A stretch of DNA of 64,000 nucleotides from positions 62,001 to 126,000 of the forward strand of contig NZ_FQZY01000006.1 in assembly GCF_900142165.1 (NCBI RefSeq), written 5' to 3'. Of this stretch, positions 50,517-59,712 are shown piece by piece (the stretch's first letter is position 1; the number at the start of each line of letters is the position of its first letter). The DNA comes from Hespellia stercorisuis DSM 15480. Lineage in GTDB: Bacteria; Bacillota; Clostridia; Lachnospirales; Lachnospiraceae. The position numbers were made by a program, and so were the translations under genes. Under the pieces are notes generated by a model. The model had not been told where the DNA came from and ran no database searches. It saw only the letters and a program-made list of their open reading frames with translations.

Positions 50517-51318
50517 GAAAAATCTATTTTTAGTTGCTTTCCTATGCCTTTTCCTTATTGGCGGTGTATTTGCCTACTGGACCCAGGAACTGCAGGTGCG
50601 TAATGAATTCAAGACGGCAAGGTATGATACAAAGGTCGTAGAGGATTTTACGCCCCCTTCAAACTGGCTTCCGGGCCAGGAGATCAACAAGGATGTTTCG
50701 ATACAAAATAAAGGAACGATTCCTGTATTTGTAAGGGGAACGATCCATCAGAAGTGGATGCGAAGAGAAAACAGCTATGATGGTGATGGAAATCCAATTG
50801 CTCCCTTAAAAGGTGAAAACATTCCTCTTAGCTTTGATGCAGGGGACGGTTCTTCTTATGCCTCTTTAGTGACATGGGGCAAGGATGTGGCCGTGCTCTC
50901 CAGTGGAAGACGCTCAGACATTGATCTGGGGCTTCCGTCCGTGGACACAATCATGGAAGCCAAAGGGAAATGGCTTCTGGTGACGGACCAGATAGATGGG
51001 GAAGGAAATCTATATTTCTACTATATCGGAAACGTTCAGCCGGGTACGGATACCCCCCATCTCGTAGATGCTGTAACAATGCACCCTGCCATTGAACCCG
51101 AAATCAAGGGAGAAAAAGTGTGGTATGACAGTTCGGATCATAAGGTGACACAGGAAATCAAAAGTACGACAACTGGTTATGAAAATGCACGTTACACGAT
51201 GACTGTCAATGCTGATACGGTACAGGCAACGGCGAGTGCTGTAAAAGCAGTGTTTGGCAATGCAGATAATGCAAAAGGAATTGTAGAGTATCTTGCGGAA
51301 TATGAAAGTATGAAATAG
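50491..51318 (+). CDS. TasA/camelysin-like SipW-exported protein 4
   Basis: This 275-residue protein starts at ATG 50491 behind GGGAGGA and overlaps sipW by 26 bp, so it is co-translated. The signal (NLFLVAFLCLFLIGGVFAYWTQEL) and motif VRNEFKTARYDTKVVEDFTPPSNWLPGQEINKDVSIQNKGTIPVFVRG match the family. A middle insertion (GENIPLSFDAGDGSSYASLVTWGKDVAVLSSGR) is longer than in its paralogues, so it may be a capping or anchoring variant. Confidence 0.78.
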   Translation: MKNTVWKNKKNLFLVAFLCLFLIGGVFAYWTQELQVRNEFKTARYDTKVVEDFTPPSNWLPGQEINKDVSIQNKGTIPVFVRGTIHQKWMRRENSYDGDGNPIAPLKGENIPLSFDAGDGSSYASLVTWGKDVAVLSSGRRSDIDLGLPSVDTIMEAKGKWLLVTDQIDGEGNLYFYYIGNVQPGTDTPHLVDAVTMHPAIEPEIKGEKVWYDSSDHKVTQEIKSTTTGYENARYTMTVNADTVQATASAVKAVFGNADNAKGIVEYLAEYESMK

Positions 51319-51327
51319 GGGTGTGGT

Positions 51328-52083
51328 ATGAAAAAAAGAAAAATATGGACAAGCCTGCTGCTGTTTGTACTCCTTTTAGGAAATGTCATCCCTGTCCATG
51401 CCGACGCTGAGGAAAAGAAATTGTATTTTGAACAACAGGATGGGAACATGGTATGGAATGCAGAAAAAGGTTCAAACGGAAATTGGTTCATGCGTTTTAC
51501 GAACATGGTTCCGGGAGAGTCTTATCAGGACAACATGCGGATAGAGAATGGCTCTAAAAAGACCTATGATCTGTATTTTCAGGTAATCCCTTTAGAGCAG
51601 CCGGAACTCAAAGACGAACTTTTGAAAAAGATAGGGATGACGGTTACGCAGGATGGGAAACAGATTTATAAAGGAAATGCTGCCGGGGAAGAGGGGACGG
51701 TTGATTTACAGGGCCTCATCTATCTTGGAACGTACAGACCATCCAGGGAGTCCGCACTGGCTGTTGACCTGACCTTGGATGCAGCCATTGGTCTGGAATA
51801 CAATGATCTTTTGACACAGATTGACTGGAAGTTCATGGTAAAAGAAAAGGTGGACTCCCCAAAAGATACACCAGTCATAGAAATCAAACCGCCAAAGACA
51901 GGTGATACAACCAATATAAATGTATGGGCACTTGCTATGCTAGGCTCACTGGCATTGCTTGCCGCAGTAGTTGCTGTATCGAACCATAAAAGAAAAATGC
52001 TGAGAAATAACTTGTATATTCAAGAAAATCAGGATTTTACAAAAGAGGAAAGCAATAGAAGCAGTCATGGGCAAGCAGAGTAA
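51328..52083 (+). CDS. Sortase-anchored surface protein of the SipW operon
   Basis: This 251-residue protein has an ordinary signal peptide (about 1-26, ending VHADA), a beta-rich domain (WFMRFTNMVPGESYQDNMRIENGSKKTYDLYFQVIP), then PPKTGDTTN, a membrane segment and a basic patch. About 30 residues follow the patch, longer than usual after a sorting signal. It may tether the fibres to the wall. No sortase is encoded nearby; the one at 5590 belongs to the ICE. Confidence 0.8.
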   Translation: MKKRKIWTSLLLFVLLLGNVIPVHADAEEKKLYFEQQDGNMVWNAEKGSNGNWFMRFTNMVPGESYQDNMRIENGSKKTYDLYFQVIPLEQPELKDELLKKIGMTVTQDGKQIYKGNAAGEEGTVDLQGLIYLGTYRPSRESALAVDLTLDAAIGLEYNDLLTQIDWKFMVKEKVDSPKDTPVIEIKPPKTGDTTNINVWALAMLGSLALLAAVVAVSNHKRKMLRNNLYIQENQDFTKEESNRSSHGQAE

Positions 52084-53029
52084 TCTGGTCGGACAATGTT
52101 TTGGGTTCCTTCAGGTGGAGGAAAAAATGCCTTATACGGAGGAACGCTATTATGTGTGGCGGTGCCAGTGTTTAAACTGTGGGGGAGAAACATTTGTCAG
52201 CACAAGAAAACTAAAGAACAAGATTACAACCAATTGTGGGTGTATTCCGAAGATACCGATCCGTAAAGGCTCTATTGCTGAAGACTTGACGGGGCAAACT
52301 TTTGGTCGGTTAAAAGTGCTCCGCCAGGTGGAGAGCTGTGCGGACGGACACGCCAGGTGGATGTGTGAATGTATCTGCAAAAAGAAGATGGTTGTGTCCG
52401 CACGTAACTTAAAGACGGGAAGAACAAAGGACTGCGGCTGCGTCAAAAAGAGACTGTCCGGACATTGTCTGGATTTACAGGGCAGGCAGTTCAAAAGACT
52501 GACAGCGTTGTATCCCACTGAAAAAAGGGAAAAGAAGGGCTCTGTGATCTGGCACTGCAAGTGCAGCTGCGGAAATGAGCTGGAAGTGTCAGCGGATGCT
52601 TTGCTGCATGGAAATTATTACAGTTGTGGATGTCTTAAAAAAGAAATACAAAAAAATATTGTGGAGCGTCTTCATTTAATTGATGGTACGTGTGTGGAAT
52701 GGTTGGAAAGCCGTAAATCCAGATGTGACAACACCAGCGGATTTCGGGGCGTATATCCGGTTGCAAGTGGACGCTTTGCAGTAAAAATAGGATTTAAAAA
52801 GCATGTATTTCATATAGGGACGTATGACACGTTTGAGGAAGCGGTACAGATTCGGGTTGAGGCGGAAAAGATTTTCCATAACGGTTTTACAGATGCTTAT
52901 TATCGATGGTCTAAACGGGCAAAAGAAGATTCGTCCTGGGCTCATGACCATCCCTTTTATTATGATGTGAAAAGTGAAAATAATCAGTTTCTTGTTTCTA
53001 CGATCTTGCAGGAGGATTACAGGGAATAA
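52067..53029 (+). CDS. AP2-domain protein with tandem zinc-ribbon-like repeats
   Basis: This 320-residue DNA-binding-type protein starts at ATG 52067, overlapping the previous gene by 17 bp. Three repeats share the form 'G..FG.L.V ... W.C.C..C ... L...KT..CGC' (for example WRCQCLNCGGETFVSTRKLKNKITTNCGC). A C-terminal AP2-like domain follows (NTSGFRGVYPVASGRFAVKIGFKKHVFHIGTYDTFEEAVQIR). Such proteins are usually phage- or element-borne. Coupling to a surface operon suggests a regulator or recombination accessory factor. Confidence 0.8.
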   Translation: MGKQSNLVGQCFGFLQVEEKMPYTEERYYVWRCQCLNCGGETFVSTRKLKNKITTNCGCIPKIPIRKGSIAEDLTGQTFGRLKVLRQVESCADGHARWMCECICKKKMVVSARNLKTGRTKDCGCVKKRLSGHCLDLQGRQFKRLTALYPTEKREKKGSVIWHCKCSCGNELEVSADALLHGNYYSCGCLKKEIQKNIVERLHLIDGTCVEWLESRKSRCDNTSGFRGVYPVASGRFAVKIGFKKHVFHIGTYDTFEEAVQIRVEAEKIFHNGFTDAYYRWSKRAKEDSSWAHDHPFYYDVKSENNQFLVSTILQEDYRE

Positions 53030-53075
53030 AGAAAATGAATACATAAGAACAGGGAAAGGGGAAGGATGCAGGTTC

Positions 53076-53525
53076 ATGAAATGCATCCGACAATATATCA
53101 TGTCACTTTGTGTAACCGTCCAGTTTAATGGCAATTGCCGGGAGGCAGTCCTGTTTTATGCAAGGGCATTTAAACAGGAAATTCCACTGTTTTTAACTTA
53201 TGAGGAGGGGAAATCTTCGCTTCCCTGTGAATGTAAGATACCTGACAAAATGAAATCCCGTGTAATGCACAGCCGTCTGAATATTGCAGGAACGCCAGTG
53301 GACTTTTGTGATCTGCCGGAGGCCTTTGGATTTATGCAGGGAAGCAACATGTTCTTAAGTGCATCCTATAAAGAGTACGACAAGGCAAAAAAGGTATTTG
53401 ATTTCTTAAAGCAGGATGGTGAGGTAGATGTTCCTTTCACACAGACGGGTGTGGATAAATATTATGGAATATTGGAAGATAAGTTTCATGTGCAGTGGAT
53501 TATTAATGCACAGTTGAATTACTGA
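53076..53525 (+). CDS. VOC-family (PhnB-like) protein
   Basis: This 149-residue protein fits the PhnB-like VOC fold: VTVQFNGNCREAVLFYARAFKQEI, SRLNIAGTPVDFCDLPE, and VDKYYGILEDKFHVQWIIN at the end. Start ATG 53076 follows GGGGAAGGATG; ATG 53100 is an alternative nearer the domain edge. Metal-ligand residues are not obvious. It is full length, unlike the VOC fragment at 30828, and probably not part of the matrix system. Confidence 0.72.
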   Translation: MKCIRQYIMSLCVTVQFNGNCREAVLFYARAFKQEIPLFLTYEEGKSSLPCECKIPDKMKSRVMHSRLNIAGTPVDFCDLPEAFGFMQGSNMFLSASYKEYDKAKKVFDFLKQDGEVDVPFTQTGVDKYYGILEDKFHVQWIINAQLNY

Positions 53526-53872
53526 CGCACAGGGCATACCAGATAAGGTTCTGTGACGCCAGAAGCGCTGCAGATACTTCAGAAGAATAGGAATTTAAGA
53601 TGTATATTTAAAAAAATGAAAATAATATTAAGTGGGACAGTAGCTAATCATGAAAAACAGGCTGCTGTTTTTTTGTGAGAAAAAACGAAGGAGATCATGA
53701 AATGACAGACATTTCGACCAGTACATTTTGTGAGAGTGGAGGACAAAAATTTCTTCACAAGAGAGCAGTGTATTTGTATAATAAGAAATTCCTCCATTCG
53801 GAGGAATAGAGAATAAAAATGCCCGCGTTTGCGGGCATAGCAACAGTAAACGATCCATAGTAAGTGATAAAG
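53526..53872. other. Intergenic region with terminators
   Basis: No gene seen. It holds ATTCCTCC-attc-GGAGGAAT (53788-53807) and ATGCCCGC-gttt-GCGGGCAT (53819-53838). The second has its T-run on the minus strand. These lie just left of repeat copy 2. Confidence 0.55.
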
Positions 53873-54696
53873 TGGATCAAAATTGAATGTTATTCAACAA
53901 CTTGCACAGCAGGATAGAAAAAGCGATGGAAGATATGAATGCTCTTTTAAACTGCATGGGAAACCCGCAGCTTTTACATATCCTGCTGACAGCGGATAGG
54001 AAAATGCAGGAGATCCTTCTTTTACGGATGCAGGGATATCAGAGCAAAGAGATCGACGCAATGACAGGGCCTTCAGAACAGACTCTCTATACAAGACTGA
54101 ACCGCCTGAAGAAAAAAATAAAAAAATTGTTAGAAAGTGAATAAAAAAGACGAAATTAAACGGCTATATTTATATAAGGGAGATTTTTCTTCCTTCGCTC
54201 CTTGATAACTTCATACCAGCATTATAGGTACGTTCCCATAAGTCGTAGCGTGACAGCATAAACGCCAGGACAGACGAAACCAGCAGGATGTACGGTTTTG
54301 TCTTGAGCGATTTTTTATAGCTGTGAATAAGCCCTGGCAGGCTTTTCGCCATGAGGATGCGTGGGAGATAATGATACGTTTACTAGCTATAGAGCAGAAG
54401 ATGGACATTGGGTTGTAATCAGCAAGACCCTTTGGAAATCTGCGAATGACATCTGGCCGGATGTCTGCCTGTAATGTTCCCAATAGAAACATTGTAAAGG
54501 TTTTCGGGGGTGCGGGGTCAAATACGGAACCAAAAGTAGTAGAAAAAGAAATTAATAGAAATCAATAGAAATGTGTTGTTGATATCAGATACATGCGGCC
54601 GTGGGGAACCATGGCCGCATTGCTGTGATATCAACTCCATAACTGGAACAAAAAAGGATGAGCGTATGTTTTATCGAAAAGAATATGAGAAAAAAG
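53873..54696 (+). repeat. Segmental repeat, copy 2
   Basis: This matches copy 1 (42687-43784) but lacks the 279 bases that hold the N-terminal half of the sigma-like gene. It continues into the intact DinG-like helicase gene. Bases 54145-54665 hold no supported gene. Confidence 0.85.
53887..54144 (+). pseudogene. Truncated sigma-r4-like gene, deletion fusion
   Basis: The frame MLFNNLHSRIEKAMEDMNALLNCMGNPQ joins an upstream short frame to the C-terminal half of the sigma-like protein in frame. The helix-turn-helix (ILLLRMQGYQSKEIDAMTGPSEQTLYTRLNRL) is kept. The 85-residue product might still be made, but no ribosome site is visible. Confidence 0.55.
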
Positions 54697-56648
54697 CGCA
54701 TAGGGAAATTGATTGTGTTTTCAGGGAACTTCTTCCCCAGCATGGATTATGCGTAAGAGAAGCACAGATCCGGTTAAGCCACCAGATGCTGGATACCCTG
54801 TTGGGAAATAAAATTGCACTCTGCGATGCCGGGGTAGGCATTGGAAAGACCTATGCGTATCTGACAGCCTGTCTCATTATGAAAAAGTATGCAGCTGCTA
54901 TCGGCCGGTTTTCTCCTTATGACCACCGGCCGATGACCATATCAACCTCAAGTATTGCATTACAAAAAGCGATCCTGCAGGAATACCTGCCGTTTTTGTC
55001 GAAGATATTGCTAGAGGCCGGAATCATACAGCAGCCGATTCAAGCGGTACTGCGGAAGGGAAAAGAGCATTTTGTCTGCGACAGCCGATTGGAATTCCGC
55101 TTGCAGGCAATTGCGCATAAAGAAAAGAACGCGCAGCAAAAAGATGCAGTCCTGAAATTAAAGGAAACCTATGACATGGACAGCATCCACGGACTGAGCA
55201 GCTTTGACCGCAGACAAGTATGTGTTCCGAAGTTCTGCCCGTCAGACTGTCCGGGGCGAAAGGACTGCCGCTATCAGAACTATTTAAAGAGGGCAATGGG
55301 CAGTGACATCTGTTTCCAGATCTGCAACCATAATTACCTGTTGGCAGATGCCGTCCACAGATCCAAAGACTATAAAGCATTGCTGTCAGATTACCGGGCA
55401 TTGGTGGTAGATGAATCCCACAAGCTTCCGGAGGCCGCAAGACAGATGTATGGAAAATCCCTATGTGTTTCGGATATTGAAGAGATTGCAAGGAATCTGG
55501 ACAAGGAGTTTCAAAGAAAAGCAGCAAAGAGATTAAGGGAAAGCTGCCATGCTTTTCTGGATACTTTTAAGAATGAAACAATAGATGAAAAAATAAAAAA
55601 GCGAAAACCAGAAGAACCTCCTACGCTCCTTTCCGGACAGCAGCGGGAGGCCCTTTCAAATTTTCTTACACAGCTTGGGAAGATTCAGGGAGAACTGGCA
55701 GGGGACAGCCCCCGGTGGGTGCAGAACCGGCTGGAAGAGGCCGGGCAGGTATTGGCAGCTTTCTTTGCACAGGACAAGTACTATATTTTATATGTGGAGC
55801 GGGACAAGGATCAGTACCCGATCTTCTGTGCAATCAGCCGGACGATTCCGAAGCGGTTAAAAGAGACGCTATGGGAGCAGGGCTTCCCGGCTATTTTGAC
55901 CAGCGGCACTTTAAAGGCAGGAAATGGATTCGAACGGACCCGCCAGGTCACAGGACTTCTGGAAGAAGCAAGGGTGCAGGAATATGTGGCGGAATCGCCC
56001 TTCCATTATAAAGAAAATTGTCTTTTATATTTACCCAAGACTTTAAAGCCAATGAAAAAAGACAGCCCCTTAGAGGTGAAGATGATAGCAGAACATATAA
56101 AACGGCTGATACAGGCGACCTATGGACATACATTGGTGCTGTTTACCTCCTATGCACTGATGGGAAATGTGCGCAGACAGCTCCAGGAGGATCTGCCGTT
56201 TCCATTCCTGGAGGTATGGCGGCACTCGCAGGAAGAGATCCACCGATTCAAGACACTTAAGAATGCAGTCCTGTTCTCAGCGGGTTCCTGCTGGGAGGGT
56301 GTGGATTTCCCGGGGGATATCGTATCCTCTCTGATTCTGGTAAAGCTGCCCTTTGCGGTCCCTGACCCGGTTGGGGAGGCAGAGAAGGAGCAGTACGGAC
56401 ATCTGGAGGAGTATATCCGGGAGATCATTGTGCCGGATATGCAAAAGAAGCTCCGACAGGGATTCGGACGGGCAATCCGGACAGAACAGGACACCTGCGT
56501 GGTATCAATCCTGGATTACCGTGCGCTGCCGGGGGGCAGGTATCATCAAGACGTCTTGTGTGCGCTGCCATCATGCCAGATGGCTGGTTCCTTGGAAGAG
56601 GTGGAGCGCTTCATCCGCAGCCGGAAAGGAACGGAATACTATATGTAA
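54666..56648 (+). CDS. DinG/XPD-like ATP-dependent helicase
   Basis: This 660-residue superfamily 2 helicase starts at ATG 54666 behind AAAAAGGATG; longer in-frame starts lie in repeat sequence. Walker A is GVGIGKTYAYLT (about residue 50). A four-Cys cluster that may hold Fe-S is seen in QVCVPKFCPSDCPGRKDCRY. The DEAH-type box is VVDESHKL. C-terminal motifs are GSCWEGVDFPGD and QGFGRAIRTEQD. DinG-type enzymes unwind DNA with 5'-3' polarity. Mobile-element copies may serve replication or repair of the element. Confidence 0.9.
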   Translation: MFYRKEYEKKAHREIDCVFRELLPQHGLCVREAQIRLSHQMLDTLLGNKIALCDAGVGIGKTYAYLTACLIMKKYAAAIGRFSPYDHRPMTISTSSIALQKAILQEYLPFLSKILLEAGIIQQPIQAVLRKGKEHFVCDSRLEFRLQAIAHKEKNAQQKDAVLKLKETYDMDSIHGLSSFDRRQVCVPKFCPSDCPGRKDCRYQNYLKRAMGSDICFQICNHNYLLADAVHRSKDYKALLSDYRALVVDESHKLPEAARQMYGKSLCVSDIEEIARNLDKEFQRKAAKRLRESCHAFLDTFKNETIDEKIKKRKPEEPPTLLSGQQREALSNFLTQLGKIQGELAGDSPRWVQNRLEEAGQVLAAFFAQDKYYILYVERDKDQYPIFCAISRTIPKRLKETLWEQGFPAILTSGTLKAGNGFERTRQVTGLLEEARVQEYVAESPFHYKENCLLYLPKTLKPMKKDSPLEVKMIAEHIKRLIQATYGHTLVLFTSYALMGNVRRQLQEDLPFPFLEVWRHSQEEIHRFKTLKNAVLFSAGSCWEGVDFPGDIVSSLILVKLPFAVPDPVGEAEKEQYGHLEEYIREIIVPDMQKKLRQGFGRAIRTEQDTCVVSILDYRALPGGRYHQDVLCALPSCQMAGSLEEVERFIRSRKGTEYYM

Positions 56649-56664
56649 AAGCAGCTATTTAAGA

Positions 56665-56761
56665 GTTGTTGGTAGTGCTTTGAACAGACCGTAAAGGGAA
56701 GACAATGTTTGGTGAGATTTAAGGGCTTATTTTACACGAATTGTTGGTATTTGTGAATAGA
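56665..56761. repeat. Tandem GTTGTTGGTA repeats before the recombinase trio
   Basis: GTTGTTGGTAGTGCTTTGAACAGA (56665-56688) and ATTGTTGGTATTTGTGAATAGA (56740-56761) are imperfect direct repeats about 75 bp apart. They lie just upstream of the first tyrosine recombinase and may be recombinase-binding sites at the element's left end. Confidence 0.45.
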
Positions 56762-56820
56762 TATCCGGGCATGAGTTGGGTATACTGTCTATGACGTCAG
56801 AGGAAAGGAGTGGGAGCAGG

Positions 56821-57945
56821 ATGAGGAATTATAGAGTCGGTATGGCAAAAGACGCCTCCACAAAGTATTATTTTATCCGGAATACGGATACGATGAAGAT
56901 CGAAGTGCTCCCCACGAAATATCTGACGCACATGACAAGGGCGAACCGTTCTCCCAATACGATCCGAAGAAGTGCTTTCGCCATCTGTTATTATCTGGGC
57001 TATATGGAGGAAAAGCAGATGGCATTGGAAGATGTCTATGCACTGGACTACGAAAAGCAGTATGAGCACTTTACGGAATATCTGAACTGGCTAAGATCCG
57101 GAAACCATAAAGAGAATAAAGTGAAATTACCAGACAATGGAACCTGCAACGCATACTTAAAGGATGTGTTCCGGTTCTATCTTTTTATGGAAATGCAGGA
57201 GGCACCGGACACTCAGCTATCGGTATTAGCGTATAACCAGATCACAATCGCAAATGCGGCAGGGGTCAAAAGGACCCTGCGTTCCAAATCATTCAAGGGA
57301 TATTTGAGGGAAGAAGAACGGAAGGTCAGGGCAGCCGAGAAGTGTGAGATCGTGACGATCCTGGAAGCATGTACGAACTGCCGCGACCAGGTACTGATCC
57401 TTTTGACCTCCGAGCTGGGTTTTCGGATCGGGGAAATACTCGGTATTGATTATACAAGAGATATCGATTATGAGAGCCATGAGGTCAAGGTGGATTTCCG
57501 GGATGACAATGAGAATGATGCCAGAGCAAAAAATGCGGAGGAACGAAGGGGGAAGATCAGCATGGATACCTTTGACTTTCTGCTGTACTACCTGTCCGAA
57601 TATTGGGATGTGATCCAGAAACAAAACTACCTGTTTGTCAACATCCAGGGCGAAACAAAAGGAAGACCAATGAAAGTGGACAGCGTTTACGATATGTTCG
57701 AACGGATGGAGAAAAAGACCGGGATCCGGATCACCCCGCATATGCTGCGGAGGTATTATGCGAATACCAGGTGGGACGCGGACTGGCCGCTGGAGATGAT
57801 CAGCCAGGCACTTGGACATAAGCATCTGGATACGACGGTACGCTACTTAAATGTCATGGATGACAAGCTAAAAGCAGCAAGCCAGGAATTCTATAATAGA
57901 TATTCCAGCCTTTACGGTGTGCAAAAGCTGCTGGAAGGGAAGTGA
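56821..57945 (+). CDS. Tyrosine recombinase 1 of a RIT/Tn554-like trio
   Basis: This 374-residue integrase starts at ATG 56821 behind AAAGGAG; an earlier TTG lacks a site. The core-binding domain is at about 35-150. Catalytic residues are present: Arg in ELGFRIGEILG, HxxR in HMLRRYYAN, His in ALGHKHLD and Tyr in TTVRYLNV. It is followed by two more recombinases with almost no gaps, as in recombinase-in-trio elements. Confidence 0.9.
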   Translation: MRNYRVGMAKDASTKYYFIRNTDTMKIEVLPTKYLTHMTRANRSPNTIRRSAFAICYYLGYMEEKQMALEDVYALDYEKQYEHFTEYLNWLRSGNHKENKVKLPDNGTCNAYLKDVFRFYLFMEMQEAPDTQLSVLAYNQITIANAAGVKRTLRSKSFKGYLREEERKVRAAEKCEIVTILEACTNCRDQVLILLTSELGFRIGEILGIDYTRDIDYESHEVKVDFRDDNENDARAKNAEERRGKISMDTFDFLLYYLSEYWDVIQKQNYLFVNIQGETKGRPMKVDSVYDMFERMEKKTGIRITPHMLRRYYANTRWDADWPLEMISQALGHKHLDTTVRYLNVMDDKLKAASQEFYNRYSSLYGVQKLLEGK

Positions 57946-57951
57946 TAAAAG

Positions 57952-59712
57952 ATGCCAGCCTACCGTTTACAGCCAAAGGAACGAAAGGAAGCTTTACTGC
58001 AGGACCAAAAGGAGCTGCGGAAACAGTTAGGCCGGGAGATTGATTCCTGTATGGAAATAAAGAGTACACACAGGAATAAAGCAAAAAAAATTTTAGCGGA
58101 CATGGAAGTCTGGCATATAGCAGACATTGACTATGAGGTCAGGTCCGCTTATGAAGATTACCTGACACGGGAAACTTCGATGCAAGCAGTCACAGTCAGA
58201 GCGTATGTAAGAGGGTTAGACCAGATGAAACGCCATGCCCTCCGGGAGCAGATGCAGACGTTAAAAGGAAAAAGGGATGCTCTGGAAAATCTGGATAAGC
58301 AGATCCTATTCCTGCCCTACCACCCGGAACAGGAAATCGCAAGCCAGTTCGAACGGTTCGTCTATCCGGAAAGCCTGGTATGGGATTTTAGGCAGGATGC
58401 TTCAGGAATCTTAAAAATACAGATCTTTGATGTGCTGCATGCGCTGTTAAGAAGTGGGATGAATACCTCTATAAGAAATGGGAAGCTCGAAGCATTAAAA
58501 ACACTCTATGCGTTCTGTATCAGGGAGCAGGTGCGTGATCTGGAAGGTCTGGAACAAAAGCATATCGCAAGATTCCAGGCAGGCATTGCACAGAAACAAA
58601 AACAGGCAACGGCCATGCAGGTATTGGATCAGAGCAGAAAGATCTTATTTATGGGATCAAAAGAGATCAACTGGAATGCGAATGTCTGGTATCTGGAACG
58701 CTTTCATTTTGAAAAGACAAGAACGAACCCGACAAATCCTGTCAGGACGTTTTCATTCCTTGAAGTAGCGCACAGGCAGAATAAAAGATATCTGCAGCAG
58801 TACATGAAATATTGCCTGGGCGTCACACATCTGGCAGTAAGTGTCATCCAAATTGAACTTATTTTAGTACGAAATTTCATAGTATGGCTGGAACAGAAAG
58901 AAGTGCATAATGTCTGCTGTGTTGCCGAAGCTACAATCGAACGGTATTTTAAAAAGCAAGAGCAGTTGGATATAAAAGAAGCGGCATTTAACAGGAAGGT
59001 CACAAGCATCCTACATTTTTTTGATTACTTGAAAGTTCGTGGTTTTATTACAAAGATCCCCCTTTGTGCACAATATTATAGGAAGAAAGAGATCCTAAAG
59101 CACCATGACCGATGTGTCGGGGTTGATGTATATACAGAGCTCCTTGGGAAACTTCAATTTTTCCCGGAAAATCTGCGGCTCATGTTCCTGCATCTGTGGG
59201 GAATCGGCCTGCGTGCCAGCGAGGTCTGCAGCCTGAAAGGAAATGCTTATTCTATACAGGGCAGGGATGCCTGGATACAGGTATATCAGATAAAAATGCA
59301 GAATTATAAGCGGATCCCGATACCCTGGGCATTATACAGGCTGATGAAGGTCTATCTGGAAAAGTACCAGATCGGTCCGGAGGCATATGTGTTTCAGAAC
59401 AGAAAAGGCGGTGCATATTGCTATACCACCTTTCGGAAGAACATGTTGAAATGCTGTGAAGAACGTCAGATTGCAGATGGAGGGTACCTGTTCAAATCTC
59501 ATGATTATAGGCATACGGTGGCAACGATGTACTATGACAATGACGCATCCATTCAGAGTGTTAGGGATTATCTGGGACATGACCATGAGGAAATGACGCG
59601 ACAATATGTTGACTATATGCCGAAAAAGATAGCAAAAGCGAGTGAAGAATACTTCAGCAAAAAAAATAACAGCTTGGCTGTTGGAATAAAGAGGTGCAAA
59701 CGTGGAACATAA
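57952..59712 (+). CDS. Tyrosine recombinase 2 of the trio (TnpB-like)
   Basis: This 586-residue integrase is long, like Tn554 TnpB. The catalytic set is complete: GIGLRASEVCSL, HDYRHTVATMYY, YLGHDHEEMTRQYVDY. A long N-terminal part (first 300 residues) holds helices that probably bind the partner or element ends. It starts at ATG 57952 after GAAGGGAAGTG and overlaps the next gene by 11 bp. Confidence 0.9.
   Translation: MPAYRLQPKERKEALLQDQKELRKQLGREIDSCMEIKSTHRNKAKKILADMEVWHIADIDYEVRSAYEDYLTRETSMQAVTVRAYVRGLDQMKRHALREQMQTLKGKRDALENLDKQILFLPYHPEQEIASQFERFVYPESLVWDFRQDASGILKIQIFDVLHALLRSGMNTSIRNGKLEALKTLYAFCIREQVRDLEGLEQKHIARFQAGIAQKQKQATAMQVLDQSRKILFMGSKEINWNANVWYLERFHFEKTRTNPTNPVRTFSFLEVAHRQNKRYLQQYMKYCLGVTHLAVSVIQIELILVRNFIVWLEQKEVHNVCCVAEATIERYFKKQEQLDIKEAAFNRKVTSILHFFDYLKVRGFITKIPLCAQYYRKKEILKHHDRCVGVDVYTELLGKLQFFPENLRLMFLHLWGIGLRASEVCSLKGNAYSIQGRDAWIQVYQIKMQNYKRIPIPWALYRLMKVYLEKYQIGPEAYVFQNRKGGAYCYTTFRKNMLKCCEERQIADGGYLFKSHDYRHTVATMYYDNDASIQSVRDYLGHDHEEMTRQYVDYMPKKIAKASEEYFSKKNNSLAVGIKRCKRGT

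Noticed and set aside
53628-53858. 76-codon minus-strand frame
   Set aside because: It crosses two terminator hairpins and has no ribosome site.
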